A stretch of 64,000 nucleotides of DNA from positions 1,426,001 through 1,490,000 of the forward strand of contig CADCXD010000001.1 in NCBI GenBank assembly GCA_902806575.1, given 5' to 3'. The translations under genes were made by a program, and so were the position numbers. Shown here in pieces: positions 1 through 12,001 of this stretch. Below the pieces are notes generated by a model, which did no database searches, was not told the DNA's origin, and worked only from the letters and a program-made list of their open reading frames with translations. How positions within the stretch are numbered: position 1 is the first letter of the stretch; every line of letters starts with the position of its first letter. This DNA is from Jackrogersella multiformis. Its lineage: Eukaryota; Ascomycota; Sordariomycetes; Xylariales; Hypoxylaceae.

Positions 1-3000
1 GTCTCAGCTTCTTGCTTCCACTCGAAAAGCTGGTTTTGCACAGGAAAGGAACTTTTCTGTCACCGCCCTTTGTTCCGCTGGTAGTGCAGCTACTACCCAA
101 GAGGCCCCGAATCCGAAGGCCTACTTAGAGAGTGGTGTGATAAAACCAAGGGATGTTGTGGACGTTAAGAAGGTCTTGGTTATTGGCAGTGGTGGTTTGG
201 CAATTGGACAGGCTGGAGAGTTCGACTACTCAGGTTGGTATTGCAAAGTTATTATTCACGACCTCAGCGGTCATGGGTGACTCATATCCTAACTAAGTCG
301 ACAAGTGATGCTAATATTCAGATCCTCGTAGGTTCTCAAGCTCTTAAGGCACTGAAGGAGGCCGGTGTAGCCTCTGTGCTTATAAACCCAAACATTGCCA
401 CCATTCAAACGAACCATGTCCTCGCTGATGAGGTCTACTACCTCCCTGTCACCCCAGAGTATGTGTCGTACGTTATCGAGAGGGAACGACCTGATGGCAT
501 ATTCCTGTCTTTCGGCGGACAGACAGCGTTGAATCTGGGTGTGCAGATGCAGCGCATGGGTCTACTAGAGAGATATGGCGTTAAGGTCCTTGGCACAAGT
601 GTACACACCTTAGAATTGAGTGAGGACCGAGACCTCTTTGCCAAGGCCCTCAACGAGATCGATATCCCAATCGCTAAGTCGATTGCCGTTGGTACTATTG
701 ACGATGCTCTTGATGCTGCTACGAAGATCGGGTATCCCATCATCGTCCGCGCCGCTTATGCACTGGGAGGTCTAGGTTCTGGCTTTGCCAACAACGAAGA
801 GGAGCTGCGCAACATGGCTGCTAGATCCCTGACTCTTTCACCCCAAATTCTTGTCGAAAAATCTCTGAAGGGTTGGAAGGAAGTCGAGTACGAGGTTGTA
901 CGTGACGCAAACAACAATTGCATTACTGTCTGCAACATGGAGAACTTCGACCCCCTGGGAACCCATACAGGCGACTCAATTGTCGTTGCACCCAGCCAGA
1001 CTCTTAGTGACGAAGAATATCACATGCTGCGTTCTGCCGCTATCAAGATTGTTCGGCATCTTGGGGTTGTTGGTGAATGCAACGTTCAGTATGCCCTCCA
1101 GCCAGACGGCCTTGACTATAGGGTTATTGAGGTCAACGCTCGTCTGTCCCGGTCATCAGCTCTTGCTTCGAAAGCCACTGGGTATCCTCTGGCTTATACT
1201 GCGGCAAAGATTGGGCTTGGGCATAGCTTGCCTGAGCTACCAAATGCTGTTACTAAGACCACTACTGCCAACTTTGAGCCTTCCCTTGACTACATTGTAA
1301 CGAAGATACCCCGTTGGGATCTGGCCAAGTTCCAGCATGTGAAGCGTGACATTGGCAGCGCTATGAAATCTGTGGGTGAAGTGATGGCTATTGGGCGTAC
1401 TTTCGAAGAATCATTCCAAAAAGCTATCCGTCAAGTTGACCCTAAGTTCCTCGGATTCCAGGGGGACAGCTTTGAAGACCTCGATTATGAGCTTTCGCAC
1501 CCAACGGATCGTCGATGGTTAGCAGTTGGCCAGGCAATGCTCCACGAGGGCTACACAGTTGACAGAATCCACGAGCTCAGCAAGATCGACAAGTGGTTCT
1601 TGTACAAGCTTGAAAACATTGTCAACTGCACTAGGGAAATGGAAGCTGTCGGTAGCTTGGAAGGCCTGAAACGCGACCTCATTCTCAAGGCTAAGAAGAT
1701 GGGTTTCTCTGACAAGCAGATTGCGAACGCCGTCAAGAGCAACGAGGACTCTGTGCGCGCTCTCCGATTAAGGATGGGCATTCATCCTTGGGTTAAGAAG
1801 ATCGATACCTTGGCCGCGGAGTTCCCAGCTGACACTAACTACCTATACACTACCTACAACGCTAGTTCCCACGATGTTACGTTTGAAGACAAAGGCACTG
1901 TGGTTCTCGGAAGTGGTGTGTATAGAATTGGCAGCTCAGTCGAGTTTGACTGGTGTGCTGTGAGCGCTACCCTCGCATTGAGGAAAATGGGCGAGAAGAC
2001 TGTTATGATCAATGTGAGTCGAGCCTTCCCCTTTATCCAACTAGCCAATGCACTCTTTCCTTCTTTCTTTCTTTATAAGCCGAACCTCTCCGTTTCCTAC
2101 CCAATCAAGCAATATACTCCTTCCTACTCTTTATGTTCTTTCCTACTCTTCATGTTCTTTCCTACTCTTTATGAAGAAAACTTTATAAGTCGACACTTCC
2201 CCTTTACACTTAAATAACCAACACACTCTTTCCCTTATTCTTCATAAATCGAACCTTCCCCTTCTTGTATCCGGCGGACCGGTGCGCTCCTTTCCCCACT
2301 CTTTATAAGTTTGGCAATCAATCCTGGAAGCGACGGGTTCACTACCGCCCTGCTCAACAACATCAAATCTACTATACCGCCTCCTATTTAGGACCTCTCT
2401 GCTCGAAATTTGCTGACCTTTACGTTTCTTTTGTCTTCAGTTCAACCCGGAGACCTACAGCACTGATTTCGACATGGCCGATAAGCTGTATTTCGAAGAA
2501 CTCAGCTATGAGAGGGTTATGGATATTTACGAATTAGAGAATGCATCTGGTGTTGTTGTCTCTGTTGGTGGTCAGCTTCCACAAAATATCGCCTTGCGTC
2601 TCCAGGAGACTGGCAAGGCAAATGTCCTAGGAACAGACCCCAAGGATATCGACAAGGCTGAAGACCGACAAAAGTTCTCGGAAATTCTGGACAGTATTGG
2701 AGTGGATCAACCCGCTTGGGAGGAGCTGACCTCCGTAGCGGAGGCCGAGAAGTTTGCAAATCAGGTTGGCTATCCTGTCCTAGTTCGTCCAAGTTACGTT
2801 CTTTCAGGTGCTGCCATGACTGTCATCCGAAGTCAAGGAGATCTGAAAGAGAAGTTGGAAGCTGCGAGCGATGTCTCTCCTGACCACCCTGTGGTGATAA
2901 CTAAGTTTATCGAGGGTGCACAAGAGATCGATGTTGATGGAGTAGCCCACCAAGGTAACTTGATCATTCACGCCATTAGTGAACATGTCGAACATGCTGG

Positions 3001-4075
3001 TGTCCACTCCGGAGATGCCACGTTAGTACTTCCCCCAGTAAACTTGGATGATAACACTATGGAGCGGCTGAAGGAAATCGCTCGGAAGGTTGCGAAAGCC
3101 TGGAACATTACTGGTCCATTTAACATGCAAATCATCAAAGCCGACAACCCCGAAGGCAAGGAACCAGCCCTCAAGGTCATCGAGTGCAATATCCGGGCAT
3201 CTCGATCCTTTCCCTTTGTCAGCAAGGTCCTCGGTACTAACTTCATTGATGTTGCAACCAAGGCCCTCATCGGCAAAGATGTTCCTGAACCTACTGATAT
3301 CATGGCTGTCAAGAGAGATTATCTTGCTACTAAGGTCCCTCAATTCTCGTGGACTCGTCTTGCTGGTGCCGATCCGTTCCTGGGTGTCGAAATGGCTAGC
3401 ACCGGAGAGATGGCCTGCTTCGGCAAGAACCTTGTTGAGGCCTACTGGACCTCTATCCAATCGGCCATGAACTTCCGCGTCCCTGAGCCTGGTGAGGGTA
3501 TTCTCCTCGGTGGCGAAACCTCTAAGCCATGGCTCACCAACGTCGTCGATTACCTCTCTCCCCTTGGCTACAAATTCTACGCCGCCGGCGAAGATGTCAA
3601 GCAATTCCTCGAGTCAACCTCTAAGGAAAATGTTACCGTGGAAGTAATAGAATTCCCCAAGGAAGATAAGCGTGCGCTCCGAGAAGTCTTCCAGAAGTAC
3701 AATATTCAAGGTGTCTTTAACCTTGCACTAGCTAGAGGCAAGACAGTCATGGATGTCGACTATGTAATGCGCCGGAACGCCGTCGACTTCGGCGTCCCGT
3801 TATTCATGGAGCCTCAAGTAAGCAGCCTTGCTTTCCTTTTTCCTTTTTTATTTTTATTTTTATTCTCTTCATTGTTTCCTTTCTCCCTTTTATTTTCTTA
3901 TCTTTTTTCTCTCTTCCTCTCTTAACTGGTTTTTATCTTGTATATACATGCTAATCCGTACATATAGACCGCCATGCTATTCGCCCAATGTATGAGTGAG
4001 AAGCTACCCCGAAAGGAAGGCATCCCGCCCGAAGTCCGCCGGTGGTCCGACTTCCTTGGCGGCAAACCCCTGTAG
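1..4075 (+). CDS. cpa2: Carbamoyl-phosphate synthase, arginine-specific, large subunit (5' partial)
   Basis: Makes carbamoyl phosphate from ammonia, bicarbonate and two ATP for arginine synthesis; the partner small subunit supplies ammonia from glutamine. Exons <1-233, 332-2013, 2441-3817 and 3968-4075 join in phase and give 1132 residues, against about 1170 in the family, so only the first few dozen residues lie outside. The visible N-terminus is basic and Ser/Ala-rich, like a mitochondrial leader, followed by VLVIGSGGLAIGQAGEFDYSG at the start of the first pre-ATP-grasp domain. The second half opens with MINFNPETYSTDFD. Two ATP-grasp modules and a C-terminal MGS-like regulatory domain are present, ending GGKPL-stop. 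Exon 3 spans most of the second synthetase half; the last 35 residues are in exon 4. Intron 2 (2014-2440) is unusually long at 427 nt. The homologue is arg-3 in Neurospora. The assignment to the arginine rather than the pyrimidine (multifunctional Ura2-type) enzyme rests on the separate large chain. Confidence 0.95.
2121..2177 (+). repeat. Three 19-bp tandem copies inside cpa2 intron 2
   Basis: Copies begin at 2121, 2140 and 2159 with core TTCCTACTCTTTATGTTCT; the third diverges at its end. Around them are looser copies of CTTTATAAGTCGAACCTTCCCC-like text (about 2068-2100, 2170-2205, 2237-2262, 2300). The intron appears to have grown by local duplication. Confidence 0.8.
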
Positions 4076-6169
4076 AGTTACCAGATATACCCGGCTCCTT
4101 GACTATATTTCACAAGGTTCCCAAACCAAATCCAAAATTTAACACCGCAACGTCTTCGCGGTTTGTTTTTATTCCTCCATTTTCTATTGGGCGTTTAGTA
4201 GTTAGGACCTTTGCTCAATTTCGGAGGCGGGTGGCTGGGTGGGTGTGCATGTGAAAAAGAGGCAATGAATGAATGGGTTTTTTCTCTTTCTACTTGGTCA
4301 TTTTATTCCCCCTCCTTGATCACCGGGGACGAGAGAAAACAAAACAAAAGGGAAGTTGCATAGCTTTCGTAGTGGCGTCTCTTGATCGGATCCAGCTATT
4401 AGGCGGAAATAACGTTACGGCCAGCTCTAGATAGGTAGATACATGTCATCCATCATCTAGCCTACCTAATTGAAATCAAAAGTTAAAATAAAGAGATGAA
4501 CTTAATCATCTCTAAATAGCCTCTGAAATAATGGATATATAGCCTGTGTTGGCTCTTCTTGCAGGGGTTCTTTTTCAAGCGCAATAAAAAGTTCTTTACA
4601 TCTCTTATTCTTCTTTTTCTTCTTCCTTTTCCATTTTATTCTTCTTATCTTCTTCTTATATGCTCTACCGAATCACAATAAGCCGAGGGAAATAGTATAA
4701 GGAAACTACTAGGTTACATTACTTTATCGCCCTAAAGAGCTGTACTGTTCTTATAAGTTATATGCATTTATATATATAACAAGTTTGGGTTCACGTCTTA
4801 GAAGTCTTAGCGTTGTGATTATCTTCAGTCTGTGTTTGTCTGATTTATCTAAAATGTATTTACTAAAATATGGGGGGCGGAGGGGTGTCCTTTCGGGACT
4901 GTGACCTGCTCATCTGGAAACTTCTCCTCGACGGAAGGTGTTGTCCTTATCCTTCAAACTTACCTAGGTAGGTATCTTACTCCTTAAAAAACGATATACC
5001 TTAGAATAATAGAGAAAGTATTAGCCATATTTCCTCCTTCATATCAATTTGGTAGTTTATCTTAGCTAGGTACCTAGGTAGGTACTACGATTTAATCGTG
5101 TTGGTGGAGGTAGGTTTTTTAGGGAGCCTAATTCTCGAATGCTTCTACAGGTTGTTTGGGGCGTTGACGGGCTGTTATTTTTGCTTTGTTTTTCTTTAAA
5201 GGAGACCATTTTTAATATCCCGAGCTTGGGTAGTGGAAAAGTATATCATGGCTTAACTATTATATACATTATGCTTTAAGAAGAAAAGAAGAAAAAGGGA
5301 GGGAAGAAGAAGACGGAAAAGGGAAAGGAGGAAGAAAAAGGAAGAGAAGAAAGAGAAGAAACGAAAAGGAGAAGAAACGAAAAGGAGAAGAAACGAAAAG
5401 GAGAAGAAACGAAAAGGAGAAGAAACGAAAAGGAGAAGAAACGAAAAGGAGAAGAAACGAAAAGAAAAGAAAAGAAAAGAACAAGAGGGAGAAGGAGGAG
5501 GAGAAGGAGAAGGGGAAAAGGAACAGGAAGGAAAGACGAAGAAAAAGATAAGAAGAAGAAGCTTTCATCCTAGGTTTGGTCCGTGACATCAAGTACCTCC
5601 ATGCCTAAGGACAGTACATTCCAAGCCGCAAATACTACAAGATATGTAGGGGGCGGCACAACCAACGGCGCCAGCAAGGTTAAAGAGGAACGTCGACACA
5701 CCGATTAAAAGAGCGGTCGAATACCTGGAGACAAACTTGGAACCCTTCCAGCAATTAAAATCATTAGTAATCACAACAAACAGGTAGATCACACGACAAC
5801 ATCCCAGAAGCAAAACCTTAGTTCTAATTTACTTTCCCATTTATTGTGATACTGTCTATTTCGGAAAAGGGGAGGCAGCACCTAAGCTACATGTCGAGAC
5901 AGCCGGCCCCCTTTCGTATGTACGAAAACGCTCTTTTCTCCTCTATGCAAGCGAGATGATGAGGAACCTTGCCTGGATAGACCCGTAGATACTTACCACC
6001 GTCGGTGAAGAATCAATTTCTTCCCTTCCCGTCCACCTGTGGCTTGTCGGATCTTCGGCTAGCTCTGCTCCGAATGGGGATTCGATCTATGGGTAAGTAT
6101 GATTGCGCACACATCTCTCCTCCCCTAACTCTCCTCTGATGCCGGTCCGCACTCGCTCTCGACTCGGCA
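4076..6169. other. Spacer between convergent cpa2 and npl4, no gene seen
   Basis: About 2.1 kb between two 3' ends. It contains AT-rich text, pyrimidine runs near 4600-4650, TAGGTA/CCTAGGT motifs (4963-4975, 5068-5084) and a purine-rich tandem array (5269-5560). Short open frames at 5589-5813 and 6013-6216 on the minus strand show no recognisable domain or family-like composition, so I do not call them genes. Confidence 0.6.
5269..5560. repeat. Purine-rich low-complexity tract with a 16-bp tandem repeat
   Basis: Almost pure A/G on the plus strand. The core is about seven copies of GAAACGAAAAGGAGAA at 16-bp spacing: ACGAAAAG recurs at 5361, 5377, 5393, 5409, 5425, 5441 and 5457. The flanks are irregular GAAGAA/AAAGAAAAG text. 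The open frame on the opposite strand (Phe/Ser/Leu repeats) is an artefact of this composition. Confidence 0.9.
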
Positions 6170-8343
6170 TCACAGCTCCTCGTACTTGGCGCGGTCGAAG
6201 ACGGGATGGCTCGCATTTCGCTCGTTCAGCCTAACGGCAGCAAGACGCTTAGTAAGCGGTTCACCGGATCTATTGATGGGGGCGACGACGGATGGAACTT
6301 GGCCCCCCTCGCCACTCGAACGAGGGCGCTTTCTTTTGGGGAGTGTCTCACCAGTCTCTGTTAGAATGGTTTCCAGCGTTTGCCAGCCCGGCATTGAAAA
6401 CAGTTGGTACGTCTCGGCGAGATCATGCGTCGTCGCCGCCCGGCAGAGGAGCGCTTCCTCTTCCTATTTATTTGTTACTATATTGAGAGTAGGAGAAAAA
6501 GGGGAGGGAGAGGCATATGAAAATGAGAAAGGCTTACCTTAGACAGCACATCCATCCCGTGTATGAAGTTGAGAAGATGGAAATCCGAGAGGGATCCAAG
6601 CTCTTTGCCACCGCTAGTGTCGAGAGCCTTAGCAACTGACTTGAACTGTTGACTCTCTCCCATGATCTCGCGATTCTCAATAGGGAAGTTGGGAGTGTTG
6701 AAGAGAGGCTTCGGTTGCGCCGGGAAACCGTGTGTTAACGTCACGAAGAGATATTCAACCGGGAAGGATGGCTTAGCATTCTCTTGCACATTTGCGCCAT
6801 ACTCATTTATTTTCCGGTAGAACACCTCGGGGACGTATCGCGTCCGGCTTGTCGAACCGTCGTCTTCATCCTCTTCCCGCACTAGCATCACGTTGGGGTC
6901 GGCTGATGGCTCGATGAGATCTGCCCGTACCATTTCCACGGCATCATTAGAAACCTGGTAAGATGATATGGCGATCTGGCCGGTTTCGTCGCCGGAGATG
7001 ATACATGTGACGAAATTAGACCCGAACCTCCCCGTATCGCTCCACTTGGTAGGCTTGGGATGTTGGGCCTGTAAGCGCGCGCCGAAGCAAACCTCTAGAG
7101 AAGAGAGGTAGTAGGAGTCGGCATGTCGCTTGCATATGACCTTTCCGTCGCCGGTCCCTGCGTCGAGCAGATCTGTGAAGACTACCCCAACTTTTTCAAG
7201 CCCGCATAACTTGGAGACATCATTTACGGCTGCCTCATTATCCCAAGGGTTCAGAGACACACCGTCAACTTCGTCCACCTGTGGTACCTCATATATGGCC
7301 TCGACGATGGCCTTGACGCCGAGGGGCACCTCAGAGTATTCTGCGTATCGGCCGTAGAGGTAGCCAATCCGTTGCGCGCCGGTTCTCCGCCATGCCTCGA
7401 TGAAAGAGTTGACGAGCTCAAACGAAGCGAACTCGACGTGATCAACCATACGGAAAGTTTGTGGCTGGAGGGTAATGGCGCTGGGTTGGCACTTTGTGCA
7501 AATGCCCTCGGGCCACTGCGGGTGTCCTGAGGGGCAGTCCCTCTTGACTCTGAAGTATGGCTCCTTAAGCGGTGGGATGAATGAACTTCCCAACTCGGGC
7601 TTGTTGGTTGCCGAGTTGATCTTTCGGAGATAGGAGTGGAATGATAGGTACTTGATCTTCTTGTCGGCGAGGTACTGGAGGTTGAAAGGGTCGAGTGGCA
7701 TGCAGTAGTCGCACATGCCCTTAGGACCATGCTTGCACATCCGATCTCGACCGCGAGGGATCTTCCCATCCTGCCTGTCTAGTCGATCGTCCAACGGTGA
7801 CTGTCTCACCACCTCCCAGGGGTTTTTGATGACTTTTGTAGGGGACATTAGCGGAGGCGGGTCGACCGGTAGATCCTCTGTAGGCAAGATGGGCTTTCCA
7901 TTCAGTCTGTTCGCTGACGACAGAGGGGTAGATGCTGTAGGTGCGCCGTTCGTATGGCCGTTGGTGGCGTTCTGGTGTTGGTAGTTGATGAAGATCAAAT
8001 CTCCGTGGCTGGCCAGACGTTAGCATATATTCGAAGGGGTTAGGTAAGGTCCCAATAGTTGCGATAAGAGCGTAGTACTTCAACCCAATCTGCGATAGCT
8101 TGAATCTCGCGATATCTTTTAGTATCTTGGAGTCTTTTGCTTGAGGATCCGGAGACATGGAAATGCTGTTGGGGTCGACGGTTGGTGGCAATTGCGCTAC
8201 GAGCTGCACCTGGAGTTAGAGATTCCCGACACATCTAAGTAATGAGGCAGTGCGCATACCTGGCGACCGAGCTCGGCGAAAGTATCAGTCTTCTCGACGT
8301 TGATCCGGATCATGCCATCCGGCCCCCGTAGTCGTAACAACAT
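6170..8343 (-). CDS. npl4: Npl4, adaptor of the Cdc48-Ufd1-Npl4 segregase
   Basis: Npl4 pairs with Ufd1 to bring polyubiquitylated substrates to the Cdc48/p97 ATPase in ER-associated and nuclear protein degradation. Exons on the minus strand: 8343-8260, 8209-8079, 8008-6538, 6463-6170, giving 659 residues. The N-terminus MLLRLRGPDGMIRINVEKTD starts a ubiquitin-like UBX-type fold. Two paired-Cys zinc motifs follow (CKHGPKGMCDYC from residue 163, then CPSGH...CTKC), then the inactive MPN domain. The C-terminus ETYQLFSMPGWQTLETIL is typical of the family. Intron 2 has donor GTACTA, a GCTAAC branch site and a CAG acceptor, joining QIGLN to HGDLIFINYQHQ. The intron 1 acceptor could also lie 6 nt downstream, which would drop Val-Gln and fit relatives slightly better. 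The start ATG sits in CACCATG. Confidence 0.95.
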
Positions 8344-9465
8344 GGTGGTGAAGTTCTCGGCTTACTTAGTTGTAGTGGGCTGTTGTAATGGAAGAGTGAT
8401 GAGGGGGGGAGGCACGTCGTTTGTAAGATTAAACTTATATTCTGCGAAGTTGGTGTTTAGGAAATAAGATATGAACCGGCGAAAAACGATAACTACAGAC
8501 GGGATTGTGGGGGAATAGTGAAGAAGGTAGAAGGTATGAGATCCAGGTGGATAGTTAAATTCATGAATGAGATGGAGGAGCTTTCCTTTTCCTTTCACAA
8601 CTTACAATGTCAGGCACTGACGGCTGATGACGCGCGCCTTTGAGCTTTGTCAGATGGGTCACGGTGGGGTGGCCCTAAGGTTGCAGCTAAGCTAACGTAT
8701 GTACCTAGGTACCTAGCGCCTAGGTGTAGGTATTTAGAATTATGGCCCGAGCTTCTAGCTCTAGCACGGAATCGACGAATCGTGCCTTCTGCCTATATGA
8801 ATTTATGGGTCCATACGTACCTAGGTACCTACCTAGGGTAGGTACTCGGTAAACCTCGCCTTCAGGGGTTGCATACTTTAGGTACCTAGGTACCTACTAT
8901 AGCTGCTAGGTGAAGGTATGAATTTGATATCACCAAGACAGCAAACATCTACGATGTAATTCAACAGCAGTTCCCATGCAAATCATCAAACAGTTGTACA
9001 GTAATGCAAAGACTTTTTTTATTGCAAAATTCCCTAGAAATCATCATAACCCTCCTAAACTGGAAACGCAACCGCTAATGACATCCCGTGTCCATCATCC
9101 CTACCGGCCGACGAACTAATTAACGGTGTCAAATACCGAGTGGGAGTCTGACTTTTGATCGTTCCCTCGCCCCCCCCTCCCCAGGTCCTTCCTGACCAAA
9201 TATCGACTGTTCCAGGTCCGCAAATGACATGTCTGATCGGAAAACAAGCACTTCCTAGTTTACATAGAATGAACACAATCCCGAGTCCAAGTACTCGGAG
9301 GTCGTACGCATAATCCAGTCGCATGGCCCGCCATTGGTTCAACGGCGGTCGGTCATGCTTTAGCAATGTAGCCTTTCTTATACCCCTGAACGCCCCTGAT
9401 TGCCCTCGGCTCTGAGGCACCAAAAAGAAACCGTCGTCGTATCGTCGAATCCAGCCTTTGTTATT
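8344..9465. other. Spacer upstream of npl4 and downstream of the PWWP gene
   Basis: About 1.1 kb holding the npl4 promoter side (8344-8650) and the 3' flank of the PWWP gene. TAGGTACCTA-type palindromes cluster at 8700-8720, 8812-8842 and 8880-8902. An open frame at 9055-9423 (minus) lies in the likely 3' UTR of the PWWP gene and has no protein-like features. No RNA gene was recognised. Confidence 0.6.
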
Positions 9466-11768
9466 TCATGCTGTAGACTCAACCTCTGCCGCCTCATCAG
9501 TAGAAGCCTTTCCATCCTGTGACTGATTAGCATCGTAAACCCACCAATTTCGGAAATATTCATCATTGACGAGCAAAACGTCGCGAGGGGGATAGCAAGC
9601 AATCTTAGACGTACCTTTGCTGCATCTGGCTTCTCTTCGCTTGCTGGTTCCGCCTTAGCTGAGGCTTTGTCGTCTGTGTCCTTCTCTAGAGCATCGGTCT
9701 TGGCATCTTCCTTCTCGGGGTCCGACTTGTGATCAGCGGAGGCCTCTTTGACACCATTGGCAGCCCCCTTTCCACCCTTGGCAGAATCTCCAGAGGCACC
9801 ATTAATGCCATTTGCAGGAGCTGCCCCGTCAGTCGCGAGGAGCTTGTTCCACTTGTCTAGGAGACTCTGCGATCGTGGCTTGAATTGGAATTCGTCCTCT
9901 TTCGGAATCGTCTCCAGCTTCAAGATAGCCTTGAGGACCTTGTTGATCTTAGTTGCCCGAATGATGCTAACCTCGAGATCGGGGAACGTCTCGAGTTTAG
10001 CAAGGAACTCCGACATCGACTTCATCTCTTCTTCCTTGGGTTCCTGGTCACGAAGAAGTAGACCCTTCTGAAGTCGATGGCGCAGGAACAAAATTTCTTT
10101 CTGTGAACTAGTGAGAAACAGCCAACGCGACAACCGTGGATAGATGAACTCCTTACCTCCTTGCGCACATGCTTCTCTTCAGGGCTGAGCTCTGGCTCCT
10201 TAGGTGGAGGGGCTTCTTTCTCCTTCTTGCTCTCAGCCTTTTCCTTACCACCCTTGGCTGGCTTCGCCTTGACCTTGACAGGCTTGGAGGAATCCTTAGT
10301 GGTTGGTGACTGAACACCATTGGTTGCCTTCGGGGTGGATGAATTCGTGATCTTAATCTTAGGCTTCTTGACAGATTCGGAGCGTTGGGGAGTCTACACA
10401 GAAGTTAGTATATAGCAAGATCATATAAATAGCATTCACTTACGTTGTTCTCGTCATCAGCCTTACGCTTCTTCGACTTGGGCTTTTTCTCAACGGGCTC
10501 CACCTCGTCGCCTTCCTCGACATCGGCCATTTCAACGTCTTCATCTTCAGCCGCGGCAGCTTCTACTGCCTTGGGTGTCTTCTTGGGTGTCTTATTAGCT
10601 GCCCTGGCCCTCCTAGCTTCAAGTTTCGCGAGACGCTGCTCCTCGAAGTCGCGGAGAACGTTCTTATAGTAATCGAGGGAGTTCTGCTCGGCAGCCAACA
10701 GATGGGCATTTTGAAGATCCTTGCGCATCTTGGTTGTGACCATACCCGCGACCGTCGAAGGGTCGAGCTCGCTAAGGTCGGAATTGTTGGTCCACGAACT
10801 AGTACGATGGTCAGCTCCTAGTTACTAAGTCATAGGATTATATGGAGTCGCTTTACAATTCATTGGTGTGGAGATACATGACCGGAAATGTCCGGTCCGC
10901 AATCCTCCTGCCACCATCTGCAAAATCCTCACGGTAGGTCCCATCAGGGCGGGCGGCAGTGACAGGTCTCGTGCTCAGCATGCTCGCCGGAAGCATGTCC
11001 TCCTCAGCTATGATAACAGGCCAAGGGGGAAATCCCTTCAGCTTGGCAAAGTAGTGTTCGCCAGGCTGCGCGTCGACGTGTAAAATCTTGGCCTTGGATG
11101 CCTTCTTGTTCAATTTCTTGCTCTTTGCATCGACTGCAGATTTGCGACGCGCCTTGGACTTATCTCCGGGTGTTGACTCTGTGTCAACCACAGCACCCTC
11201 GGTGGCAGTGCCTATAGCTATTTCGATCTCTTCCCCATCCTTCTCCGAGTCAACCTTGGCATCGGCTGGTTTATCGGCCATTTCGACATCAGGGTCAGTA
11301 GGTTTATCGTCGGTTGATGCAGTAGCTTGAGCTTCCTCGGCAGTTTCTAGATATTTATTTTTAGCCCTTCGAGTCAACATATTGATAGGAAATAGTTAAA
11401 TTGGACAAGGTAATTGAAATTTTGGAATGTCGACCACGCTGGTGAGATGAATGGGGGTGACGTGTTGACAAGGGGAAACTGGTGTTGCGGCACTCGGAAA
11501 ACTCCGGTGAGGATGTGTATATTTTTTTTATTGTTGTGGTTGTGGTTATTGTTGGATGCAACTTACCTTCAGCTTTGGTAGGTTCATCAGCTGAGCTGTC
11601 CTCGTTAGCCTTGTCGGCGTCGGCAGCAGCTGCAGGTTTCTTGTCAATTGACTTCGCGTCGGCGACAGGCGCGACGGACTCTGACGTAGTGTCCCCTGCT
11701 GTTGAGGAAGCAGGAGCAGCGTCTTGAGGCTGCGCGGAAGCAGGTTGCGCGGTTGCCTCGTCAGACAT
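9466..11768 (-). CDS. PWWP domain plus TFIIS N-terminal-like domain chromatin protein
   Basis: Six minus-strand exons (11768-11567, 11346-10857, 10798-10444, 10393-10157, 10100-9615, 9516-9466) give 606 residues. A PWWP domain (about residues 163-260, with GFPPWPVII around residue 176) is the fold that reads methylated histone H3 tails, typically H3K36me. A basic, low-complexity linker with KKPKSKKRK-type nuclear signals follows. Residues about 429-515 resemble a TFIIS N-terminal / LEDGF integrase-binding-domain bundle (LETFPDLEVSIIRATKINKV). The C-terminal tail is acidic and Ala/Lys-rich. This domain order is that of animal LEDGF/HDGF proteins; in yeasts, PWWP proteins such as Pdp3 serve the NuA3b histone acetylase. 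The role is inferred from domains: a nuclear tether linking H3K36-methylated genes to transcription factors. All splice phases close; intron 1 is 220 nt. Confidence 0.85.
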
Positions 11769-11975
11769 GTTGACAATCGGCAGTAATGGGTTCTAGGATA
11801 GATTAAGGAATGAGCGCGATTTGAATATGTTGACGGTCGGATGACTATCGGCCGATCAGAAGGAAAGAGGAAGGAAGAAAAGAAAAAAAGAGTTGGCTGC
11901 GGCGAAAGAGAAAAAAAAAGATGTTGACCAACGGTTGGAGAATAAAGGTAACAGGGTAGGTAGCGGTAGGTAGTG

Positions 11976-12001
11976 GTAGTAGTAGTAGTAGTAGTAGTAG
12001 T
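11976..12001. repeat. TAG/GTA trinucleotide microsatellite
   Basis: About eight uninterrupted GTA units on the plus strand, flanked by GGTAGTGGTAG variants, 200 bp upstream of the PWWP gene start. Confidence 0.85.

Noticed and set aside
5269..5592. Open frame on the minus strand, Phe/Ser/Leu-rich, 107 codons
   Set aside because: It mirrors the purine tandem tract exactly; the low-complexity composition explains the lack of stops.
5589..5813. 74-codon minus-strand frame between cpa2 and npl4
   Set aside because: No domain, no splice partner and no supporting context; length is expected by chance.
6040..6110. tRNA-like B-box resemblance (AGATCGAATCCCC on the minus strand)
   Set aside because: No matching A-box or acceptor stem could be folded around it.
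4076..6169. Transposable element remnants in the spacers
   Set aside because: No terminal inverted repeats with target duplications and no transposase or reverse-transcriptase text seen; palindromes are too short to prove an element.
9055..9423. 122-codon minus-strand frame
   Set aside because: Lies just beyond the PWWP gene stop and fits its 3' UTR; no family-like sequence.
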